DNA of 64,000 nucleotides from Pseudoscleropodium purum (Eukaryota; Streptophyta; Bryopsida; Hypnales; Brachytheciaceae). Below are positions 20,340-31,095 of the stretch, one piece after another; position 1 is the first letter of the stretch; each line of letters starts with the position of its first letter. Made by a program: the position numbers and the translations under genes. The notes below the pieces were generated by a model. It had not been told where the DNA came from and made no database searches. It was given only the letters and a program-made list of their open reading frames with translations. The stretch spans positions 18,631,410 to 18,695,409 of the forward strand of contig OZ017802.1 of NCBI GenBank assembly GCA_963969395.1, given 5' to 3'.

Positions 20340-21178
20340 AAAAGACAATATAGGAAAAAGAATAGAAAAAAATAGGAAACAGAAGAGTGTAAGGAGTTTT
20401 AAAAGTTGATAGGTTAGTTTTTTATAATATGTCAAGAAAATTGGAAAGGAAAAAAATTTGAAAAAAAAATTTGAAAATTAGAAATAGATTTAGTTAGCAA
20501 ATTCCTTTATTTTTTAATGTTGATCCCCTTTCTTTTTAGAGTATTTGGAAATTGGGTTCACTACATGTTGGAAAATTATATAATGAATTTGTATTGTTAT
20601 TTTCAATACTATATCATATATTTTTCTACTTCTTTATTGTGTTTTCATGGTTCATGATTGTTTGCTTTCTAAAGTTATACTAGTACTAGAGGCACTTATA
20701 TATTCTATGAACGACGAGTAGCTATGAATTTCTAGTCTTAACAAGTAGGCGCCTCACCCATTTGTTCAAAAAAAAAAAAAAAAATTCTAGTCCTAAGCAT
20801 ACGCCAAATCCTCTACTTCAATATTTAAATTAGTTACTTATTTTGAATGACGGTTCAAGTTTGAATCTCATGAGACTCTTTTAAACATCCTACAATATAG
20901 TAGTGCCATGCAAATCAACCCAAAGATCCAACCAAAAATTATGTGTACTTTGTAATGAACATATGAGACATCAAGTGTATAGTCTACAAAGTGAATACTA
21001 TTGGTATTACTTCCTATACTTTAGAGGAATTCACAATTCATTTAGGCATACAAAAGTCTCAATTTATTGAAGTGTCTCAAATTAATGACTACTTTTTTAT
21101 ACTAAATTTAGGATCATGATGAAAGTGAGAGTGTGAGACTCCACATTCTCTCATTTTAATGAATATGGCCTTATATGA
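20340..21178. repeat. Tandem ~830-bp duplication, unit 2
   Basis: Direct repeat of unit 1 with many substitutions, so an old duplication. It differs by the 47-bp poly(A) insertion at 20738-20784. Confidence 0.75.
20738..20784 (+). mobile_element. 47-bp poly(A)-tailed insertion with 8-bp target duplication
   Basis: TTCTAGTC stands on both sides (20730-20737 and 20785-20792). Between them is a 30-base body (TTAACAAGTAGGCGCCTCAC to GTTC) and a run of about 17 A. Unit 1 of the tandem duplication shows the empty site. The poly(A) and duplication are the marks of LINE-machinery retroposition. The body may be a severely 5'-truncated SINE or LINE end. Confidence 0.6.
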
Positions 21179-21555
21179 TAAAGTGCAATAGAGAAAAACA
21201 AAACAATATGTTTTGTAGATAAAAAAAATATTTATATTGATGAATCTACTATAATTTTAAAATTTTATTTAATACACAAAGTTTTGAAAAAAAAAAAACT
21301 ATCATAATTTTTTATAAAATCATTTGTACATGCATTAGTTCTTATTCTTGCCACATTTCTTTGGTTAGAATTTTGTGGCATACATTTATAATTCTATTTA
21401 TGCAATTCTTTTTGTTCTCTTATTTGATATTGACAACAATATTGAAATTTTTTTGTGAAGTCTTAAAAACCATTTTTTGAGATGAAAACTACTTGTAGTC
21501 AATAACATAGAAAACTCTAAAGACACTAAATCCTAAATTCTGAATCCTAAAACCC
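21179..21555. other. AT-rich non-coding stretch
   Basis: Nothing recognised. Confidence 0.4.
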
Positions 21556-21559
21556 TAAA

Positions 21560-21950
21560 CATCCCAAAATTCCAAAAATTGAAGTTGATAATTGCAAGAG
21601 AAGTTGATTGCTAGCCCAAAGTGGGCATGTGCCTAATTGTCCACCCAGCTGCCTGCTCATGCATTTGCCCCTAAAGCGGTCCCTATCGATTTGCCTTGTG
21701 GATCGCAAGTCAATTAGGCAACCAAATGGACAAAGAGTTGGGCAAACGTCCACTATATACTAGCAATCAACTTCTTTTGCAATTTGTGATTGCAATTTTT
21801 GGAATTTGGGGGTGTAGGATATACCGTTGCTTTCCAATGGTATATCATACACCCCAAATTTTCAAAAATTGAAGTCATAAATTGCAAAAGAAGTTGGCTG
21901 CTAGTATATAGTGGATGCCTGCCTTGTTGTTTGCCCAACCATTTGTTTGC
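21560..21950. repeat. Three-copy ~115-bp repeat forming a long hairpin
   Basis: One unit is present in direct orientation at 21560-21680, inverted at 21721-21826 and direct at 21838-21945. The last two fold on each other around an ~11-base loop near 21832. Landmarks are GGGTGTAGGATATACC against GGTATATCATACACCCC, AACTTCTTTTGCAATT and CCACTATATACTAGC. No coding content is seen. Confidence 0.75.
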
Positions 21951-21984
21951 TTGTGCATCCGGCCCCAAAGCAAATCCAAAATAG

Positions 21985-22345
21985 TCTATCTAGACGTGAG
22001 TGATGAATGTGGCAGACATTAGGTCATCCACTTCAACTCAGCCTTTTGATCAAGTAGACGCAGTTCCATCATTGGGTGGAGTAGATGCCAAATAGTCCGC
22101 CCAATCATAGTTGTTAGATTTAGTGGATAGTAGATTTTTCGTCTCATCTTCTTTATTTGATTAGATGGACATGGTTCCACCGTTGGATAAGGAAGAGGCC
22201 AAATAGCCTACCTAGTCACAACTATTTGATCTAGCGGATGGTACATCACATACCTTACCTTGGCTATCCAATTAAGTGGATGCGGTCCTACTATTGGATG
22301 GGGCAAACATTGAATGGTATGGCTATTGGATGTGGCAGACAAATT
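21985..22345. repeat. Diverged relative of the GTCCG array, C-to-T/G-to-A shifted
   Basis: Imperfect tandem units such as ATAGTCCGCCCAATCATAG, TTGATCTAGCGGATGG and TTCCACCGTTGGATAAGG parallel units at 5476-5760, with CG mostly replaced by TG or CA. It looks like a copy decayed by methyl-cytosine deamination. Confidence 0.5.
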
Positions 22346-22479
22346 GGTGGATGACGACACAAATGAGTGTAAGCAAGGGGAATAGCCCTTGCGTACATTG
22401 GCGAACGGGAATTTATCCCCCTTGGTATATTCCAAAAAATGGAATGTCACAGTACATCCAAGGGTTCACGTCCACCGAC

Positions 22480-23450
22480 ATGATGTCCAAACATCCAAAC
22501 AACCTTGGATCAAGAGTCACCACGCAAGTGAAAAATGAGCATGGACTATTCACAATTAGAGTTGCGGACAACTTCAGGTAGTCCTTTAACCTTAGTCCTT
22601 TGCAACCTCTTGTGATATTCATTTGTTTTGCCAATTTGCTTACTTTGCCATCGGAGAGGGTTTTAGATCATTATATGTCTACATTTTGACTTTTGAGCAC
22701 AAAACATTAGGAAACTATAAAATAATTTGTATGCATATGAGTATTTTTTTGAAATTTTGCATGTCTGTATCGCGAGCATAACATGCATGAGTGTGACTAT
22801 GTGACATTTTGTTGCCAACTGTACTACTCTATGTTGAATGACTTTGCCAATTTTACTCGCACAATCTACCCAATTCACCTAGATTGTAGTTCATCATAAT
22901 CAACTTGTATTTGCCTACATGCAATACAAGGAAAAAAAATATTGTCAACATAAAAACCTCACAAGTGTGGATGATCACCACCTTGGAATTGTACAATTAA
23001 TCCACAAATCACCACTTCAACAATAAGCCCCAATGAATATTCACCTTTTCATCTACTTTTTTAAAAATGAAAAAAAGACCTTGGTTGTTTGGTTAGACAC
23101 AAAATTTCTCCATATTTGAAACTAACCACATCAATTCACATCAATATAGATTCAAATTCTATTCAAACTAAGGTAGACCAACCCATAGCTGCTGTATTCC
23201 TATTATTTCCATTTGACTTTTGGCCCCATTACTACCACAAAATTCATCTTAATTCATGTACTTTTGTAACAAAATTAGCGCATTAATTCCAACTTGTATA
23301 ACATGTCAATCTTTAATTGGTGGATATTCAAGTGCTAATAAATACACTCTAAAGTAGTTATGGGTTGTTAATGTGGCATTTTTGACTTTACTACATGGAT
23401 GGTTTTGTAATTCCAAAGTAGACCACTTCAGAAATTCACAAAAATTATAA
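22480..23450. repeat. Dispersed repeat D, copy 2
   Basis: Direct-orientation homologue of 10150-11110, including the 65-codon open frame at 23089-23286 that matches 10732-10950. Its right end abuts the CACTA-like terminus at 23470. Confidence 0.7.
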
Positions 23451-24479
23451 GTGACTAGAATGTGATTTCCACTAGAAGAAATTTGTGTTTTTTTGGACAA
23501 GTGCTGAACCGTGTCTACATGTTTTCTGAAACGTCATGCATGTGTACTCAAGATGTCTAGAAGAACCCGTCAAGATTCACATCGAAAAAACATGAGGAAA
23601 TTTGAGAAAACATGTGATGTTTTTAGAGAAACATCACAACAAACACGATTTAAAAAGGTGACCAAAAGGTGCCATGTGGCAACCACATAAGTGCCACGCA
23701 AGCAGGTAATGCCACATAGGATTTTTTCACCTAACCGGAAGATGAGGTGATAGTTGCTATCATGTTTTTGAAAATTTTCATACTGTTTCTAATGACATCA
23801 ACTTAGACAACCATAAAAATTTGAATATTATTTTTAGTAACATCGATGTTTCAATTAACATTCATGTCAAATAAAACATTCACTCATTTTACATTTAACA
23901 TCTATGTGTTCGCAATAACATCCTAAAAAATTCTCACTCACAAAGTAGCCACAACATTTGGGAGCTCTTGTTCTGCAAAACATGCCCGTTTACTAAAAGC
24001 ATTCTAAAAAACACTGGCTTCTTCAAGTATGCAAGCCCTATAGTCATTCTAGACAAGTCATTGAATATGACTAGGATATTGTAATATCACCATCCACTTT
24101 AGATGACAAAACTGAACGGATGAAGATGAAAAGAGATTGCTGACGTGGAAGAGGAAATTTTGGAAAAAACACAAATAGTGGCCCTTTTTTGTGAATTTCA
24201 TTGACGTCATTTAATGTTAGCAATCATGTTTTAGTCACGTTTCAGTCACAACCTTATTTTATTTTGGCTGACATAGACCTCCACGTCGGTGATATTTTGA
24301 AGTCATTCTATAGTCGCATTTCAATTGCATTTCATTAGTGTTGAATGACATGTGCATAGTCATTCTTCAGTCGTATAATTTGGGAAGCAAAGTCACTATG
24401 TAGTTGCGTGCGAGTGACGATTGAATTGTTTTAGAGTTATGCATCTATGGCCATCTTAATTTAGCCCCGCACAAAATAG

Positions 24480-24680
24480 ACCATGTACAATACATCATAC
24501 AATAGTACATCATACATAGTATATACACAATATATCATACAAAATAGACCACATATAATACATCATATAAAGTACACCATATACCATATAAAATACACTA
24601 CATATATTACATCATATAACTACACCATATAAATATACAAGATATCATACAAGTACACCATATACTCTACAAAATACACC
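24480..24680. repeat. ACACCATATA/ATACATCATA minisatellite
   Basis: A ~200-bp run of imperfect units of the type TACACCATATA and ATACATCATAC. Low complexity, no coding frame. Confidence 0.65.
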
Positions 24681-24689
24681 ATATTTGAC

Positions 24690-24965
24690 AACTATGTTAC
24701 ATAGCTTCAAAGGCCACTTGATGTGAATAGTCATGCCTTGAGAAGACAAGATATTTATACAAGTGGGGTGGTAGGAGGTATGACAAATGATATAGGATAT
24801 GTAAAAGATAGGAATTATATTAAAATAAAATTTCAGACCATATTTAGGCATGGTCCATTGGCTTTTTTAAAAACTTGAAACTAAAAAAAGTTGGGATAAC
24901 AAACAATCTTTCATTTCCAAAAATTTATTTGAGATTTCAAGCCTTAGATCTAAAGTTATAAAGCC
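24690..24965 (-). mobile_element. Single-arm relic of the foldback element family
   Basis: Similar to one arm of the foldback elements at 39952-40555 and 45233-45830. It has the TATA-like ATTTATACAAGTGGGGTGG and the AAAAGTTGGGATAACAAACA..TTTCATTTCCAAAAAT block. The opposite arm is absent. Confidence 0.5.
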
Positions 24966-26484
24966 AATATTGTCTAATTACCATAAAGTGTAGAGGTCAA
25001 GGAGATCCTATTCATATCTACTTGTGAAGTAGTGTCTAAGTCACAGTGGAGTTGCATGTCAATCTTCTTTAAGTCAATTTCTTGTTGCATGACTTCAATG
25101 TGACTGAAATGCAGTGATACAACAGTCTTTTTTGTAGGATGCATGTGCATTCCATCATTTGAGAGTTGTTTGAAGGCATATACATATATAAAATGTATGC
25201 TTCTATTGATAATTATGTTCAATAAACAACTCAAAACTAAGTAAACAATCCTACTTTGATTATTTTGAAAAATAATGTTGAATTATTCAAATTGTATACC
25301 ACTATAACTTACTAATGTAACAATTTACCAAATAAATAACATGATGGATATGTCAATATAAAATTTAAAAACTGAACTAGTAGATATTAAAATCATTACA
25401 AGGATTTATCCTATTACTGTAAGTGACACTAGTGTTTCTAAATCATAATAATTTTAGTTATTACAGATTGAAATATTCTTGTAATGCACTATTTTCTACA
25501 AAAATGTATTTTTGGGAGGTGAGAGTTAAGTATTATGAAGTAATTTCCTAAATTCAAATTTTAAATCAAGAAAATCTACATAATTAAAGTCTTAAATGGT
25601 TCTAGGATTCCTTGGCTTTGACTTTTGTTACACAATCCATACTTTGAAAGTTTCAAATACATTTATTTTGAATAATACAAGGATAAATATTTTAAGAAGG
25701 TAATTTTAAGGTCCTTTGATTATTTTTCTAATTTTTCATATTTTGGGATTTCGGTAAAAAATTATTTTTACAACTATGATGAAGCAATTGCTTTCCTAAT
25801 ATTTTATATTTTGAAGTTTTAGTAAAAATGGTTCTACAACTATGATGAAGGTTGTATAATTTTATCAAAATATACCACCCTTTTTTTCCCTCCTCTTAAC
25901 TTCCATGTATGTGACAAATATACTAGTCACGTTTTAGTCGATAGCATAGTGCAGCCTTACTGGTTTGGATAGAGGTAGATACTAAATTTTTTTTACAAAC
26001 TACCCATGATCCTACTGCAAGTAACAATTGAATTGTCTCTTGTCGCGTCTTAGTGTACACGCTCAATTTGTATGACTTCGTGTTATTGCAACGTAACTAC
26101 AAGAAGTTTGTAATCTTGAACCACAACAAGGAGCTAGCTACGTCATCACACCGCTTTCCAAGTCAGCCACCCTAAATCCAATAGTTAGTTGCGCATTAGT
26201 TAGCATGAGTCATGTTTAAGTGACATATAGGTGAGAGGAAATCATCTTCCGTAACTAAGTTCTCCATACCGTTCCCTACATTCTCCGGTTGACGACGCTG
26301 TCAACAAAAAACTATAGATGAATAACAAATGTCATTGCTGGTTCATCTTGTAGTTATAGCTTCCACTGCAAAATGATTGGGATGTTGTAGGGAGCAAAAT
26401 TTTAGTGCAATTATGGAGGGACCAATCATAGTGGAGTCATTTTGGACACCTAGTCACATTTACCCCTGATTTCTTGTAGTATCT

Positions 26485-27540
26485 CAAGCAAAGCCAAAAT
26501 TTGGATGTTTGCAAAGATGGAATTTGACATCACTCAAGACATCAACATGTAGAATTCCCATATTAAAAAAACATTGTTTTCTTATAGTGACTTAATCACC
26601 ATAACTACAAATCCACAACAAAAAAGTTCTATCTCTAAAACAAACACAAAGCTAACTTGACTAGAATAAAAAATCAAAGAAGCCTCAAAGCCTAAGTATC
26701 CCAAACTCTAGTTGACAAGAATAAATAATCAACTCCTACATGGGGTTCTTAAATGACTAAGGTCTCCATAAGAACACAATATGGGTTGAAACCCCCATTT
26801 TAGCCCAATAAATAATAAGTTGTGACATGCTAAACACTATCTAATGCCTCATCACCTGACATATTTAATTGTCCTATTAATTATCAAAATCAACAGATTT
26901 TCACGTTTGATGAAATTACTAGTCATATGGACTTTGTCATTGTCAGGTGGTAGTAGTGATACAGGTATTTGAACATTTGTGTCATTTCTTTTAAATATGC
27001 ATATTTGGTAGTTGTAACACACGTCATAAGCCACCTATCATGACTCATGGTGCTCTAGAGTCTTTTCACAAGTTAGTATTCGGGCCATTATCAAGCATTG
27101 TGTCATAGTAGTAGACTAGTAGTGATGCATTACCTTGCAAACCATCCAAATTGAATGCAATTGTGTGCATTTTAGTTTGTATTGGGGGTTAGTTCTAACT
27201 CACTTGTGTGCTTAATTTGTATGTAAGAAGAGTGTTAAGACATTGATGAGGTCATTGGCGCATCATTTGTAATTCATACTTATGCTTTGGCACATGTTGA
27301 CATGATATGATATTGGTGAAATGCACTTTTGTATGACATACAATTACACATTGAAGAGAATTGCTATGATTCAATGACTCAATACTCTTAAATAGAAAAT
27401 GAAAATGAAATAAGAATAATACACATCATAATTATACTTGCAATCCAAATAACCAAATTACATAAATAATCCTCAATAGATTGCAATAGATTGTCTATAC
27501 AATCCAAAGTTAAGTCACATACTATACATTAGAACTTCCT
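26485..27540. other. AT-rich non-coding stretch
   Basis: No gene, RNA or repeat unit is recognised. Confidence 0.4.
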
Positions 27541-27552
27541 ACTCACCACTAT

Positions 27553-27799
27553 TATAATTCATCAATGGCTTTAATTTCCAAGGATAGCTTCAATTTTGTA
27601 GAACACTTAAGACACAAATCATAGTCAATTTTGAAAGAGCTTTTGCCTTAAAGCATGGCCCCATTATAGGGGTCACTTTGCATTCATCACAAACCACTTC
27701 ATCATGATCACCTTCAAGACTAGCCAAAGAAATAGGTGATAACAATTCTAATAACATATAGGGTTCTAAATTTGGACCACTTTTCCAAAAAAAATCCAT
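27553..27799 (-). pseudogene. ZZ-type zinc-finger fragment downstream of the NLR
   Basis: Read from 27799 on the minus strand, the frame gives GDHDEVVCDECKVTPIMGPC and KAKALSK. One base earlier in frame it continues DYDLCLKCSTK (about 27629-27597). Joined, this is the ZZ pattern H-x3-C-x2-C...DYDLC-x2-C. The change of frame falls in a run of A at about 27630, as expected from a one-base loss. The fragment lies about 300 bases past the LRR frame of the NLR, on the same strand. It may be a lost C-terminal integrated domain of that gene, or a separate exon joined by splicing. ZZ fingers bind zinc and protein or ubiquitin-type partners. Confidence 0.55.
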
Positions 27800-27865
27800 A
27801 TTGAAGGAATGTACCCCGAATTCTTTGGAAAAGAACTTAAAGAAATAAACCCCACCAAATTAAAT

Positions 27866-28101
27866 TCATCCAAATAATATATCTTCTCCACATCTTCTAG
27901 AATTGTAACCAAGCTTCAACATCCACTTCAAATCTAGAGTGATCGAAGAAGATAAAATCACTCCTTCATTTCGCAAAGCCACCAAACCTAAATACTCGCT
28001 CAAATCTAGAGTGGTCAAGGAAGACAAATTCCCCACTTCATTTGGCAAGGTTGCCAACCTTGAACACAGCCACCTAGAGAAATTGGTCAAGGAAAACAAG
28101 T
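27866..28101 (-). pseudogene. Out-of-frame continuation of the LRR array
   Basis: After the one-base deletion at about 28102-28105, the LRR pattern goes on in another frame (RLATLPNEVGNLSSLTTLDL...), becomes irregular (LRNEGVILSSSITLDLKWM) and stops at 27866. It shows that the array once extended further toward the ZZ fragment. Confidence 0.6.
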
Positions 28102-31095
28102 TCCCACTTCATTTGGCAAGGCCACCAAGTTTGAACACTCACTCAAATCTAGAGTAGCTAAAGAAGACAAGTTCCCCACTTCATTTGACAAGGCCACCAA
28201 GCTTGAACATTCTTTCAATTTGGGAGTGGTCAAGGAAGACAAGTTCCCCACTTCATTTGGCAAGGCCACCAAGCTTGAACACTCACTCAAATCTAGAGTA
28301 GCCAAGGAAGACAAGTTCCCCACTTCATTTGACAAGGCCACCAAGCTTGAACACTCACTCAAATCTAGAGTAGCTAAGGAAGACAAGTTCCCCACTTCAT
28401 TTGACAAGGCCACCAAGCTTGAACATTCTTTCAATTTGGCAGTGGCCAAGGAAGACAAGTTCCCCACTTCATTTGGCAAGGCCACCAAGCTTGAACACCC
28501 ACTCAAATCTAGAGTGGTCAAGGAAGACAAGTTCCCCACTTCCTTTGGGAAGGCTTCCAAGCTTGAACACCCACTCAAATCTAGAGTGGTCAAGGAAGAT
28601 AAGTTCCCCACTTCATTTGGCAAGGCTTCCAAGCTTGAACACCCACTCAAATCTAGAGTGGTCAAGGAAGATAAGTTCCCCACTTCATTTGGCAAAACCA
28701 CCAAACTTGAACACCGCCTCAAATATAGAGTGGTCAAAGAAGACAAGTTCCCCACTTCATTTGGCAAGGCCACCAAGCTTGAACACCCTTCCAAATCTAA
28801 AGTCATCAAGGAAGACAAGTTCCCCACTTCATTTGGCAAAGACAACAAGCTTGAACATTCGCTCAAATCTAAATCAGTCAAGGAAGATAAGTTCCCCACT
28901 TCATTTGGCAAAACCACCAAGCTTGAACACCCACTCAAATCTAGACTGGTCAAGGAAGACAAGTTCCCCACTTCATTTGGCAAGGCCACCAAGCATGAAT
29001 ACCCTTCCAAATCTAAAGTCGTCAAGGAAGACAAGTTCCCCACTTCATTTGGCAAGGACAACAAGCTTGAACACTTAAACAAATATAGAGTGGTCAAGGA
29101 AGACAAGTTCCTCACTTCATTTGGCAAGGCCACCAAGCTTGAACACCCACTCAAATCTAGAGTAGCCAAAGAAGACAAGTTCCCCACTTCATTTGACAAG
29201 GCCACCAAGCTTGAACACCCACTCAAATATAGAGTGATCAAGGAAGACAAGTTCCCCACTTCATTTGGCAAGGCCACCAAGCTTGAACACCCACTCAAAT
29301 ATAGAGTGGTCAAAGAAGACAAGTTCCCCACTTCATTTGGCAAAGCCACCAAGCTTGAACACCCACCCAAATCTAGAGTGGTCAAGGAAGACAAGTTCCC
29401 CACTTCATTTGGCAAGGACAACAAGCTTGAACATTCGCTCAAATCTAAATCAGTCAAGGAAGATAAGTTCCCCACTTCATTTGGCAAAACCACCAAGCTT
29501 GAACACCCACTCAAATCTAGACTGGTCAACAAAGATAAGTTCCCTACTTCATTTGGCAAGGCCACCAAGCTTGAACACCCTTCCAAATCTAAAGTCATCA
29601 AGGAAGACAAGTTCCCCACTTCATTTGGCAAGGACAACAAGCTTGAACACTTAAAAAAATTGAGAGTGGTCAAGGAAGACAAGTTCCTCACTTCATTTGG
29701 CAAGGCCACCAAGCTTGAACACCCACTCAAATCTAGAGTAGCCAAAGAAGACAAGTTCCCCACTTCATTTGACAAGGCCACCAAGCTTGAACACCGCCTC
29801 AAATCTAGAGTGATCAAGGAAGACAAGTTCCCCACTTCATTTGGCAAGGCCACCAAGCTTGAACACCCACTCAAATATAGAGTGGTCAAGGAAGACAAGT
29901 TCCCCACTTCATTTGGCAAGGCCACCAAGCTTGAACACTCCCACAACTCTAGAGTGGTCAAGGAAGACAAGTTCCCCACTTCATTTAGCAAGGCCACCAA
30001 GCTTGAACACTCCCACAACTCTAGAGTGGTCAAGGAAGACAAGTTCCCCACTTCATTTGGCAAAGCCACCAAGCTTGAACACCCACCCAAATCTAGAGTG
30101 GTCAAGGAAGACAAGTTCCCCACTTCATTTGGCAAGGCTACCAAACTTGAACACCAATTCAAAGATAGATCAGTCAAGGAAGACAAGTTCCCCACTTCAT
30201 TTGGCAAGGCCACCAAGCTTGAACACCGCCTCAAATCTAGAGTGATCAAGGAGGACAAGTTCCCCACTTCATTTGGCAAAGACAACAAGCTTGAACACCC
30301 TTCCAAATATAGAGTGGTCAAGGAAGACAAGTTCCCCACTTCATTTGGCAAGGCCACCAAGCTTGAACACTCACCCAAATCTAGAGTGGTCAAGGAAGAC
30401 AAGTTCCCCACTTCATTTGGCAAGGACAACAAGCTTGAGCACTGCCGCAAATCTAGAGTGGTCAAGGAAGACAATTTCCCCACTTCATTTGGCAAGGCCA
30501 ACAAGCTTGAACACCCAATCAAGTCTAGAGTGGTTAAGGAAGACAAGTTCCCCACTTCATTTGGCAAGGCCACCAAGCTTGAGCACCCACTCAAATATAG
30601 AGTGGTCAAAGAAAACAAGTTCCCTACTTCATTTGGCAAGGCCACCAAGTTTCTACAGAAACTGAGATTTAGTCTTAATAAGGAATGACTTGATGCAAAG
30701 TTGTTGGGTAATTGTTCAAGGAATTCAAGTCCCATTAGATCGAGAATTTTCAATGATGCATGAGTGCCACAAAGATCTAATATTCTCTTCTGCAAGTTAT
30801 TTGCAATATGTGTTGGAAGTGGTTGTGGCCATTCAATCGATTGTCCATTGGTTCCTATTATAAATGCTTCCAACCGAGAACATTGTTTAGATAGTTGAAG
30901 TAATAAACCCAAGTTGTCAAGATGTGCTTTAGAAACACCCAAAGCGGTCACCAAAATCAAGACACGAAGTTTTTGAAAATCAAAGCTTTTGACTTGTTTT
31001 ACTACATTTCCTTGTCCACAAATGCCTTCGAGAGCTTCAAAGTCTTGTTGAACCCTAGTCCCTTGCAAAGAAATACCTTCCAAAACCTCAACATC
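28087..31095 (-). CDS. Kinase-NBS-LRR gene, exon 3: linker and about 36 LRRs
   Basis: This exon encodes about 1002 residues. It starts after the acceptor TTGAATGCAG (GAT GTT GAG, D-V-E) in phase 0. The first ~125 residues are a linker to the LRRs with FDFQKLRVLILVTALG. Then come about 36 LRRs of 24 residues with consensus LPNEVGNLSSLTTLDLSGCS plus SLVA, ending LPNEVGTCFP and a stop at 28087-28089. The leucine-rich face (LxxLxLxxC) is almost invariant, while the two or three positions before Cys vary (SG, GG, RR, WE, KE, FK, NW). Those are the likely ligand-facing residues. The end is caused by a one-base deletion in a CCCC run, so the original protein was longer. The underlying 72-bp repeat leaves the opposite strand open too. 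Confidence 0.85.
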   Translation of the reverse strand, partial: DVEVLEGISLQGTRVQQDFEALEGICGQGNVVKQVKSFDFQKLRVLILVTALGVSKAHLDNLGLLLQLSKQCSRLEAFIIGTNGQSIEWPQPLPTHIANNLQKRILDLCGTHASLKILDLMGLEFLEQLPNNFASSHSLLRLNLSFCRNLVALPNEVGNLFSLTTLYLSGCSSLVALPNEVGNLSSLTTLDLIGCSSLLALPNEVGKLSSLTTLDLRQCSSLLSLPNEVGNLSSLTTLDLGECSSLVALPNEVGNLSSLTTLYLEGCSSLLSLPNEVGNLSSLITLDLRRCSSLVALPNEVGNLSSLTDLSLNWCSSLVALPNEVGNLSSLTTLDLGGCSSLVALPNEVGNLSSLTTLELWECSSLVALLNEVGNLSSLTTLELWECSSLVALPNEVGNLSSLTTLYLSGCSSLVALPNEVGNLSSLITLDLRRCSSLVALSNEVGNLSSLATLDLSGCSSLVALPNEVRNLSSLTTLNFFKCSSLLSLPNEVGNLSSLMTLDLEGCSSLVALPNEVGNLSLLTSLDLSGCSSLVVLPNEVGNLSSLTDLDLSECSSLLSLPNEVGNLSSLTTLDLGGCSSLVALPNEVGNLSSLTTLYLSGCSSLVALPNEVGNLSSLITLYLSGCSSLVALSNEVGNLSSLATLDLSGCSSLVALPNEVRNLSSLTTLYLFKCSSLLSLPNEVGNLSSLTTLDLEGYSCLVALPNEVGNLSSLTSLDLSGCSSLVVLPNEVGNLSSLTDLDLSECSSLLSLPNEVGNLSSLMTLDLEGCSSLVALPNEVGNLSSLTTLYLRRCSSLVVLPNEVGNLSSLTTLDLSGCSSLEALPNEVGNLSSLTTLDLSGCSSLEAFPKEVGNLSSLTTLDLSGCSSLVALPNEVGNLSSLATAKLKECSSLVALSNEVGNLSSLATLDLSECSSLVALSNEVGNLSSLATLDLSECSSLVALPNEVGNLSSLTTPKLKECSSLVALSNEVGNLSSLATLDLSECSNLVALPNEVGTCFP

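Larger units (their letters stand above)
23470..26481. mobile_element. CACTA (En/Spm)-like element remnant
   Basis: The left end reads CACTAGAAGAAAT; the right end reads ATTTCTTGTAGTA, the reverse complement of TACTACAAGAAAT. These resemble the plant CACTA(C/G)AAGAAA termini. The interior has short recurring motifs (AGTCACGTTT-type at 24229 and 25926, AACATC/GATGTT at 23610-23940) like subterminal repeats. No 3-bp target duplication matches (TTC against TCT), the last base is changed, and no transposase frame is visible. Two unrelated termini remain possible. Confidence 0.35.

Noticed and set aside
28401..30665. Further plus-strand frames (TSSPLHLARPPSLNTHSN repeats)
   Set aside because: Same cause: a second reading frame of the antisense repeat.
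28220..30688. 822-codon plus-strand open frame (KEDKFPTSFGKATKLEHP repeats) opposite the LRR exon
   Set aside because: It is the antisense of the 72-bp LRR repeat. The unit length is a multiple of three and lacks stops in several frames, so all are open together. It has no recognisable fold, and sense-strand splicing and NLR motifs show the true strand.
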